Assembly (NCBI RefSeq): GCF_051622035.1
Contig: NC_135360.1
Location: 26,801,206 to 26,865,205, forward strand
DNA length: 64,000 nt
Direction of reading: 5' to 3'
From: Arctopsyche grandis
Lineage: Eukaryota; Arthropoda; Insecta; Trichoptera; Hydropsychidae
Shown piece after piece: positions 50,401 to 62,400 of this stretch; within the stretch, counting starts at the first letter, position 1, and each line of letters begins with the position of its first letter. The position numbers and the translations under genes were made by a program. The notes under the pieces were generated by a model. The model was not told the origin of the DNA and did not search any database. It saw nothing but the letters and a program-made list of their open reading frames with translations.

Positions 50401-53400
50401 CGGTGATTCCCATATTTTAATAAATGTAGGTGAGTGAGACTTGTCGAAATAATAAGATCGTGCGAATTAATAAAGACATGAAGACACGCCTATTCACAAC
50501 TAGAGTCTACCTATACATGACATGCCGTACGATTCAGTATCTGCACTTTTGTATACAAAATATATAAGGGCGTAGACACACTAAAAGGCACGCGGCACTT
50601 GTTTTTTTTTTAGATAGTTTTGCGCATGTAAAATAAACCCTTTTTTACACCAAGAAATGGGTGTCAAGACACTACCCCCGGGAATAGTTCCAATTTAAGC
50701 CCAATTAAAACTCGTGGATGTGCATAAAATCTAATATATAATTTCGAAAGAGACTTTTTAAGTAACTATATATGTATTTATGTAACTATCGTTGGTTCGT
50801 AAATCCATGATGTAATCGAACAAATAAATTTAAATAAAATAAAACTATTCAAATAAATTTAATAAAATGTTTACTATTAGATTGGCCATGTTTAAGCGGT
50901 ATATATTACAAATACAAAAAAAAACCGAGCGAAGCCGGGTAAAAACACTAGTATAGAATAAATAAAAGGAATGTATCCTCTCTTAAATCGTTAAAAGAAA
51001 CAATAGATAAAGTGTGGTGTAAAGACTTCTCTATAAGTTGTAGATATAATATGTGGCTAGTAAAATTTAAAATGTAAAATCACCAGAGATCGGCGGCCAA
51101 GTTGCTTTCACCGCAAAAAAATGGTTCACTATTGTCCTACAAAGCAAGAGAGCAAAAAAAGTTTGACATCAAAAGTTTTTGTATATGATTGCTTGAAGTT
51201 GAATTGTGTATTGTATAACATACAACATACATATTTATTTTTTAAATAATGGAGTAATTTCAAACGTGTCTATTACGATTATTTTTCACCATCGTAATGG
51301 AGGATTTGATTTCTACATACTGATGATCAAACCGAGCAAAATGGCTCAGTTTGAAAACGAGCAAAATGGCAAAGTTTGAAAACGATCGGAAGAGTGTGGA
51401 AAAGAACCCAAATTTCGTCAGACGAAAAAATCGAAAGCGAGCTAAGAAGAGGCTAGTAAAAAATAGCTCATTTCAGCTAATTCCATAAATGACATGTGTA
51501 TAAAGTTATGATTATGTGAAAATTTCCTCTAAAATAGTCCAATTCCGTGCCGTTTTTGGTATCAATTTGTGTTTTTAGATTGGAAATAAATTTTAAATCG
51601 CGGCAGCTACGGGTAGGTGGGTAAATTGAGTAAATATTGAATGGCCGGTAAAAGAGAGGCGAGAAGCGGGTTACGCGATAATGATTAAAAAATAAACGGT
51701 GGCCGTTTATGAACGTGGTGTGCACAGCGGGGGCGTACGAGTAGTCGCAAAGCGAATTTCAGAGGAAATTTGCTCAAATGATTGCCGTCGGTGGGTCGCC
51801 TTTGATGTTCGCACGTGTGGGGCCCCGCGGGGGCGCAGCCTCCCGAACCGAGATGGGGGCGACCGGGAGAGTAGGAGGAGCCGCGACGACCAACCAAATG
51901 GGGTAACGACCGTTAACAAGTTTCGCGTCCCATTCACAAAGGCGACTGTTTCACGGTTAACATCCAACCCGACCACCCCACCCACCCCCTATGCACACAT
52001 GTACACGTGTGGAATACAGGTGGGTGCACTCTAAAATTTACATGCTATTTCAAGATTTTTAAAAAATTCGTTTTACATACCTCGAGTACCTATGGTTGAG
52101 CAGGTCCGAAGAAGGAAGATCCGAGCCTTTGGATGAGCCGTGAGGATGCGCCAGAGGGTGTGGCGGACCATGGTGAGAATGGGGGTGGGGGTGGGCTGCC
52201 AGGGGGTGGAGAGGGTGCGGCGACAACGGGTGGGCACCAGCGGCTATTAGACCCGGAGAAAACCGGTACAATTCGCTGAAATCAAAAATAAATCTATTTA
52301 TTTAAGTGTAAGTTTAGACCATTGTGGCATTACAGGAGTCCGTAAGGCGCCGCAATGGTCGAAAAAATACAAAGAGATACAGACAAAAATACATTCAAAC
52401 ATAATCATAAAAAAATCAAATAATAAACTACAAAGTAGGGAATGTCTATATATAAGAACCAGCCGCAAATACGAAACATCCCTGCGAGGTCCAAATGGAA
52501 GAGAGAAGATCTAAATTCCACTCATACATCACATTCAATTATGAAAATAATGATGAGCGCAGGCTACCGGACAAATAAGTTTAAATAATCTCCGATACTA
52601 AATAAATAATCTCAAGCTCACTGAGGTGGAAAATATCATATTCAGGCTCAGCAGCAACGATTTCATTGATACGTCGGATAGCTCTTGGAATAGGAGCCAT
52701 TCGATAAAGCACTGTGCGGGCAGGAGGTACAACTATCAAATATAACATGCCACATGCATTTACAAAAAATTGTAATAGGACGAAAAGTACGCAATTCCTA
52801 TTAAGCAGCTAAGATGTTAAGACCAATAGGTACTACATATGTATGTATGTAAGTTCGCATATGTTAAAAGTTCATAATAAAGCTCGTCGACCAATACGAA
52901 TTGTGTATGTATATTTGCCTGCTGCTAAGTTAATCGATGATAATAAGCCAGCAGTATATTTCATCGTTGAAACGGTTATTAATCAAATTGGCAAAACCAT
53001 CCTATTTACTAGGTCACCGCTATTTGAATATGATTTCAAAATTTGATGACAACTAGAGCATAATCCCACTTACAATTCCTAATTCAATAACTGATAGTTA
53101 AGTTCAATTCGACACATGTTTCAAAAGTTATAACTATATCGATATATCAAGATGACTTTGAATGAGTCCTATTTACCAAACGATCCTCACACTGACATCT
53201 CAGCATCACATTCTTCCAATGGCTTGAAGCAATCAGATTTTCATTTTTAAATAATTTTATATTATCGTATTAAAAATAAGTGGTAGTGAAAAGTTTATTC
53301 AGTAGATTGAATTAAATCTTATGTGTGTTGGCAATTGTTAATTTGCATCAATAATCTCAATACTTTTGCAAGAAAGGCTGTATATTGCAGTTTGGCCCAT

Positions 53401-56400
53401 GTCATCGATGGAATATTTGCAAGACTGGGCGATGACGATGACATGTCGAAACAGTCAACTTCGCTGGTTGAATTGAGTGAAGCAGCAGCAATATTGAGGT
53501 GCACTGCAATCAACTCTTTAGTTTTGCTCAATGAATTAGGAAGAGTACATATGACGGAGCTGCTATAGCGGCTTCCGCAGTGGAAGAGTTGAGTGGCAGG
53601 GGTTGTCGCACAGCGTATTCAACTCATATTTAGTATATAATCATTATGTATAATGATGGTATTCGGTACTTATGTACAAAATTTTGATCATAGATCTCAC
53701 CTTGGGCAACCTGTAGTCTGAATACCTGTGGTCTGAGTTAATATATAATGTATAAAAAAGTATGTAGAAACTTTCTTGGTGTCAATTTTTTGAAAAAATA
53801 TTGTAATACTGTATGTGTCTGTACATATGTATCTCTATTCAAACATGTAAACATCAAACATAAATTCATATCTAATTTCATTCGATGCATATCTAATTTC
53901 AACGATGCATATCTAATTTCATTTGATATTAAACAGCTATTGAACTGCGATGAGTAACTCTGCAAAGTTTACTCTATATCATCATCATCATCTACAGCCA
54001 TCCACAACCATGGATGAAGGCCTCTCCAACACGCTTCCAGTCGTCTCTGTTTTGCGCAACTCTCATCCATCTCACTCCACACATTTCCTAATTTTCTTTT
54101 ACCCTTTTACATTCTCTCGGGTACCATTCTAGCACTTATTTTGTCCATATTTCGTCCATTCTTTTAGCCACGTGACCCGCCCATTGCCATTTCAATCTCT
54201 CTACTCTATCCACTACTTCCATTACCCTTGTCATACTTTTCACCCACGTGTTCCGCTTCCTGTTTTTTCTCATTATCCCGAGCGTAGAGCGTTCCACACT
54301 TCTTTGAGTGCATTGGACTTTGTGTAGCATCTTGGCGTTCAATGTCCAAGTTTCACATCCATACGTCATTACTTATATGTAAGTCACAAAATGTGAACAT
54401 ATACATATGTACATATAAAGAATGTTCAAACTAAGATATTGTATGTACATAAAAGGAAATATTATAAAGGCTTAAAAAATTTAAGGACGGGAAACATTGT
54501 TTTAGATTTGGGACCATTATTGAATAGGGTTGTCACGACCCCACAAAAAACACGTATAATTAATTAAAACATGATGAATTATGAATTCGTCTGATAAGCT
54601 CTGAGCCTCCTACATTATGCGACACGGCAAAAAATAATAAAATAAATAAAGCTTACTCTGAGGAACCTGTCTGCGAAAATAAAGAAATATCCTTTTCAAT
54701 ATTTTCTTTCAATATGGAGGGTCCACTTAGCATGGCAAGGGAGAGAAAAAAAAAACACTGGTAATGAGACCGAACCCAAAACAAAGAAGCGAGAGAAGCC
54801 TTAATGAACTATATAAGGGCAATCCACAATAACCACATGGCGAGGGGCGAGATGAGGAAGACGAGGAGGATGAGGAGCGAGAGAGAGACCACGGTGGTAA
54901 AGTGAACGCGAGGACAAAAGGCCTTCCCTGACGAGCGTTCTTACCCTTTTGAATTAGCTGCGCATTGATGTGCTCAAAAAGCATGAGAAAATCGGGAGAA
55001 GAATGAAAACGACGACGACGAAAAGTCTACGAAAACAATAATTATAAAAATACATCCTTCAGAGGAGGATTAAAAATAGCCCGAGTGCTTTGACTACACG
55101 AGCGGCGATAATGATCCGACAGCGCTAAAAAGTAAGATAAACGATAAAATCCCAACAGCAACATTGTCCCAATCTTAAATAAACACATCTTCATAATAAC
55201 TTCAAACGCAAACACGATTCGAATCGAGTGTTTATGCGTTAACTTAGTCGGCATTCGATAACCAAATAAAGTCGATAAGCGTTAACGACCCGAGATGAAA
55301 AGTGAACGCCGTAAAAAGTTTACGATTAGTATGATGAATCCGTTAATTAATAAATTCAAACTGTTCTCGGAGGGCAACATCGTAAACTATAAACATACCC
55401 ATGTAATAAATAATATAATATATGTACAAGAGTGCTAAGTAATGTTTGATGGTGCTACTATAGACTTTAGCGTGTGTTCTGAGCATGGGAATGTGTCAAC
55501 GTGTGTGCTCAATCAGCATACATACATAATACGTACGTGACAAAACAATCTGGCTCGTCATCTTTGTATTACAAATGCCAATAAAACATTTTATTCGTTA
55601 CATATATAACAGCGAAGAATGACTTAAACAATGGCCAACCCAGTAGATAATTGGCCCATCCCATGTTTTATGCTTCTAATTTGACATATTGAAAATAAAT
55701 AAATATTCTCATCTAAAAAAACAAACACTAAATAAAAGACAGCTACTAAAATAAATTTATGTCGTAGTTCTTTTTGAAAGATTAAAATTGTAGGAAAGAA
55801 GATGCCAATTTTTTCTGATGCTTGTTAAATATTGCTTGAGAATTGTAGGGACTACATACATACATATGTAGGTCACCAAATATGGCGTCCACTTTAATAA
55901 AGCAAGATGTATGTACTTCGAACTTTTTCCTTTGATTTTTGTTTATTGTTGGATCTATGTATATAACCAGTCATTAACAAGATTTGAATCATTCCAGCAA
56001 ATGTATTGGTACAAACTTTTCATCACTTAATGCAAATGCCAATATTCCTTCTATTGATACTTGCCGCACTGTGATGAATAGCCAGTGACCAGGAATTTTA
56101 TCTCCCAATATACTGAATGCACGATCTTCATATTTAATGTGTTTCTCATCAAAACCTCTATGATTCGAATTATGTCATTATTAAATAAAAGCATTGATCA
56201 ATATCAACAGAAATAATTATTTTCGCGGGAAGCCCCTTGTACACGTGCCTCACAGATACGAGAGAGGGGGAATTCAGTACGCTGCGCTCAACGGTCAGTG
56301 TGAGAATGACATCCGCCTTGGAATGATGGCTCTGCTTCAGTCGTTTTTTTTTCATTTCTTGCAGATAAGTGCATATATTATTCAATGTTTAATATATGAT

Positions 56401-59400
56401 AAAATGATTTTTATTGCTAATTAAAATATTTAACCTCGCCGATTTTGCATTATGTTAACTTAAAACACACATTTTTAACTGGACACTAGGCGTCCAGCAC
56501 AGTGGTAAGCGGATTTTTTTTTAGCACAGTAAGGGAGTGGATCTCCACAGTAAGGGAGTTAATTACTTAGGGAGTGGATCTCCTTTGGGTAATCTGAGCC
56601 CAGCTTATTCGACAAGTCGATTATGTACTCCTCGAAACACTTGCATATTCTGATGTGCTAAGCAGAAGTTGTCAAACTTGTCAAAACAACCGCAAAGCGT
56701 TCCATATTGTATAGGTATTACAGTGTGGCGTACAACTTGTATGAATGTACCGTCCCTATAAAAATTAACACTTCAAAATGCTTATGAGCCTTCAAACAAA
56801 ATTCTAAATGAAGTAGAATATACATATCATTAACAGCTATTTACCACCCACTGTAATACGAATGCCTACAACACGCTTCAATTCGTCTCTGCTGTGAGTA
56901 ACTCACCCCACATTGTTTTTTTATATTTCATCCACACATCTTCCATTACCATCCGAGCACTTTTGTGTCTAATTTTCTAGTTAAATGACCCGCTCGTTGT
57001 CATTTAGGTACTTTATACAAAAGTCAGCAGTATAGCTTAGTGGTGAGCACGTGCCACTAGCGACATAGAGGTCCCCTGATTAGACCTCGACTGAAAATAA
57101 TCATACGTTGTATGATTTGAAGTGTATCTGCGGTGCTGCTGGTCAGATTTGGATATTTGTGATTTGAGGCAATCCGTTATGACACTATATTTAAAATTAA
57201 ATAAAATGGGTACATACCTGGTGAGACTAGAACTGGTGATGGGCAACGAAGTGGGATAGGGACTTCTAAACCCACTCGCCGCTGATGAGATCGGATACAT
57301 ACTGGGCGTGTGCCTGAAACGGGATAAAACACATTACTTTGCATAGCATTCTTTTGCGCCGACTGTACGTTGGGGACCAATTACACTGCGGTGACATTCC
57401 TTCAATTTTTCTAATTGCTGCCACTAATTGATGGGCAGAGTTTCACATTCGCATCGCACACGACCTGAGACTAGGTTCTCGGACGTGCGATGCGAATGTG
57501 AGCCCATTCTAATTAGTGGCAGCGAAACACGCTCGCATCGCACCAACCCTCTTCTAGAGCGATTGGAATGGGCCTTCGAAGATATTCAAACGACTCGCTC
57601 GAATTATCATCGCAGCTCCATTCCAGAGGCATACTGCTGTGAAGTGTCAACCTGAATGGTCTTTTTTTGGGTATATGTAGAATGAATTTGGGTGTTTACC
57701 ATGATGCTGCTACTTGCGACATCTCTGGCCCCAGCATGGGGTAAGGGTAAGCTCCGCCAGCAAATGGATACATTGCCGGCCTAGTTAAACCTGAAATTAA
57801 ATTAAGTCGAATCAAAATGTGCTGCAAAATTATGATAAAAACATACATACAAATACATAAAAAAATAATATATTGCGTCATTATAGAGCAAAATTTATTT
57901 AACGATTGTTGGTCCGAACAAACGTTCACCAACAATGCGCATGCGCTGACGTATTATTTAATTATATTTAGTTTTTGTAATTCTCTTCAATGCTATATAT
58001 TGGATAGTTCGTTTTTCGAGTTCGAGTTTACGTCTCAAACCAGCAGCATGGACTGGTGGTTACCATATAATGCTTTCGAACATAGTGGTCACGGGTTCGA
58101 GTCCCACTAGTTACTGCTGGCCAGACTTTGGTTTGTGACTTCCAGGTCAATCGTTTTCTATCAGAGTTTGTCGATTTATCTGATTTTCATTAAAACGCTT
58201 CCAACAAATTGGCAAGCCATTTCTCATTTTAATTCAATTAATTAATTGGCAACCCATTTTTTCATTTACCCATTTCGAATTTCGAATTTCGCTGATTCGT
58301 ATAAAATGCTGCAAATTAGTCCATAAATGTTTCGCACAATTTCAAGTTTTTCAGCATTTCGAAATTTGGCGAGTTATATTTTTAACAAATGCTGCACAAA
58401 TGTAAAGTATATTAATATTTATCTATATATGTCTCCATATATGATGCTCTGTTAAAATTATTCTAACATTGTATATCGATGTTTGTAATTGGCCAGGAAG
58501 GCACCTGTTAGGCCTTCCTGGTATATATACATACATATGTATGTAAAAAAAATATTTTCAGAGACGAAATTAGCTCGAGTGAGTGATCTTTTCACTTCGT
58601 GGATTTCAAAAATTCACTTTTTATTAAGATTTGTGTGTGGTTGATCAAAGCTATTAGTTGGTAAATAAAGCGGCTTGAATAAAAGCATTTACAAGTATTT
58701 TGCTCGTTGACATTTCAAGGAACTTGATACAATATTTGAAATTAAAGTAAAATTTATATTTAGTACTATTTATTATACATTAATTTCTATAATAGGTTGC
58801 CCCAAGGCGACACCTATACTAATTTTTTTTTACAGAAGTACTAAGCATCATATAATATATTATATTTTAAACTGTATAGCCAAAAAAGTGGGACGTTATA
58901 TTGAAGTTGTCAACGTGCTCTAAAATATTATAATATAAAACTGCATTAGTATCTCAATTAAGACAAATTAAGAAGTTATCAGCTTTGCACTCGTACTTTG
59001 TTATACCCGTGTATAGGTATTGCTCGAAACTTTTGGACAAAAAATTGATCATATCGTATCATATTTGTGCTTAGTGGGCCTTGAGAAAGTATGTATTGAT
59101 TTCAAATCTGCCTACTTTACTGAAATATACAAGCGGTGGCAAATTTTTAACAGAATTAACTGAAAACAGGAAGCGACAAGCCGCCATTGGGGTAATATCG
59201 GTAAAATTTAAAGTTTGTCATGTCGCATCGCCTATGTGAACTCACTTTGCACGTCGTTTAACTAGATAAAACTTTGTCACTTCACTGAGTCCTCAACATA
59301 AAGCTTTTAAATAATATAGAGTACCTACTGAGTACATACAATGTCCTAACTGACCGGAATTGATTTTAAAATATCATAAAAGAAACCGCACACGCGACCT

Positions 59401-62400
59401 CAATAATACAGCAATTCGACTGGAATTCAGTCCTTGGAGCGGGATTGAATATTTATTTTACTAACAAAAACACCATTGAGAAAACATTGACTTAAAATCT
59501 AACTGAATTCAACCTTGAATAGTAAACAAAATACCCTTTGACACAAGTTTTGATCGCCGGGTGCGTATCGACGAGGAGGGAGAGAAGATTCGCAACTCTG
59601 GGTCGTCCATGCGCGAAATCAGTTTTATGGGTTTCCCGTTTGCGAATTCAGGGTGTGAGACGAAGATAGCAGCAAATGTTCTGACCGTTTCCTGGTAACC
59701 CTCGACGACACTGTCGTTTATTGCGCTAAGCTTCCAGAAATCGGAAACATCAAAGCGCAATCAACACTAGAGCAGCCGAAATGATTTGTAGGATTATAAC
59801 ACATACTTCAAATGCATGTATTGAATGTTCAATCATGAATCGAACAATAAACATATGGCTTCGCCTATATATGTTTTTAAATATACATACATGGTTTCGA
59901 ATGCTGTCTCTTCATCTTTTGACATATGAGCCGTTATAATTGAAAGTGGCATAATTCCACTTTTCTTCATTTCGAGAAGTATCTCGCAAAACATTAAATG
60001 TAATGTTTTGCGTTTAATATTAAAAAAAAATACTGGTGGCCTGTAATACGTTTATTCTGCTTTTCCGAGATTCTGGACATATCGAATTAAAATAAGTGAT
60101 AACAATTCGTGAATTAAATCAAAGTGTGTTTTGAACTGAAAATTGCCACTTTCAAATATTACGACTCATCTATCAAAAGAATTCCCCAGGTACAGGTCAC
60201 TCTTAATTCCATAGTCAAAAAAAAATCTGGAGCTCTTATATAAACGCAGATTATATATACACAATTTGCTTTAGATTTCAAAGTCTTTAGTTAATAATAT
60301 ATGTACATATAGAATGTATGTATTTTGAACATTAGTGTGGGTTTAAATTTTGTAGCCTAGAAGAATGCATGTATGAATGATTAGGTTGGCACGCATGAGT
60401 TGAAGAATGGTTAAGTTGTCGTCTTGTATTATACATGACGTTTAGATCGTTGTGGCGATCCGCCAAATAAACAATATATAAAACCACTCAACGAGTCTCA
60501 TTTTACTCTACCGTCTATGTCTCCTAATAACCAGATCCCACATTAATAATAATTGTAAATAGGTTTTCGAGATGTTTTCCTATAATGCTGTGCATATACG
60601 CTAACATTAAAATAAGGCACATTTTTATTATTATTATTATCATATTAAGTCATAGCAGGATCCCCAATCAGTCGCTATGACCACAACAAATAAAATAAAA
60701 ATGTGTAAAATAGATGACGATCACTTGATTGGTAACTTCTAGAATATACCTAAGATGTATTACGAACAGTAAAAAGCGTTCAAAAACAAATAAAATCAAG
60801 CTCTAATCTCAGAATAGCCCATGGTAATAGGACATCGATTTTCTACTCGAAACTACCCAAAGTATGTATAGTGAAAATTTGTTGAAATTTTGTAATTATG
60901 TAAAAAGAGATCACTACAAATGGAAGATGTGTAACTTCCTTTATAATTTTGATTTTATATATAAGAAATTGAGATTTTAGACTCCATTAAAAAGCATATG
61001 CCATTTCTTTTACGCTTGTATTTTACTGGTAAGTGTCAATTTTTGTCAGTATTTAAATATAAAAAGTCAGTATTTAAATATAAAAAGTCAGTATTTATAC
61101 TTAATGGTCAGTATCCGTCGTTCAGTATACATAATAAAAGGTAAGTATTTATATTGAATGGTCAGTATTTAAACATAAATGATCAATATTAATGTTAAAT
61201 GGTAAGTTTTATTTTGACGAATGGCAAGTATTACTTTTTGGTTGGTATAACCACAAAGTTGATACGATCTTGATAAAAAATTCAATCCAACAGGCATAGC
61301 TATTTGTTCCGACGAATGTACGTCAGATTTTTATACCATCCATTTGTTATTTATACTGATATTTTAATAATATGATACTGACCATTTAGTTTAACGTACT
61401 GGCCGAAAACTGATATATACACTTACCGAAATTGATTAAAATACTGACCATTTAATTTGTTGCCTTTCTTTTATAAAGTGGCGTATTTAATAAATTCGTC
61501 TGCTATATACGATTCCCTCCGATTTCTTCAATAGAGAAAGGGAGAAGAAAAAAATTGATGTCGATTTTTATTTTTTTTTATAGAGTGGCATATTTAATTT
61601 GATCTGTAAATGCTTTTTATTATTACTAAATTATGTTCACAATACATCTTTTTTAATAGCTACTGATCTACTGATCATTTTCTATTTTACAATTTTAATT
61701 TAATTTTCTTAGTAATAATAGTATTATATTATTCTAATGTTAATGTACAGCATAGTAGGAAAAAGAGCTCAAAAACCTATGGATATTTAATAAATTCTTC
61801 AGCTAGATACGATTCCCTCCGGTTTCTTAAATACAGACAGCACGAAGAAGAAAATTGATGTCGATTTTTAATTGAACCACCCCAAACAATTATGGTTAGA
61901 TAAGATCAACTAATATTGTCAGAAGACAGATTTTAAAACTATTGTTACTGTATTTCTTTATTGGTCGACTTCACTGATCTTTAGACTGGGCTTAATAATG
62001 TGTAACAAACCGCGAAAAATGGCAGAGTTTCAAACCGATCGGAAGAATGTAGGATATATTGTCAGACCAATGAGCGAAGTGAAATATAGAAAAGCCTTGT
62101 AAAAAATAAATGGTTGACAATCTGTATTTCTAAATTTCAATGGATAGATCTGTCGATTTTGAGCATCTTTACTTCATAATGATTTTGGAGAGGGCACTTT
62201 TCTAATAAATCTGCTGAAAGGACAAGACTATTGGGTGAAACGAGTATTTAGAAGTGCTACTTTATCTATGGAATTGTTTGAACTTCTATCTAAATTTAAA
62301 TCTCGAAATTTTCACTTCACCCATCGATCGAGCTTTCGCCTCGGCTAATGATAAAACAAAAATATACACACATCAAAAAGGCAATGTGCGAACAAACAAG

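Noticed and set aside
58035-58110. Possible true tRNA gene (B-box GGGTTCGAGTCCC)
   Set aside because: No cloverleaf can be closed and the same head recurs in several SINE copies.
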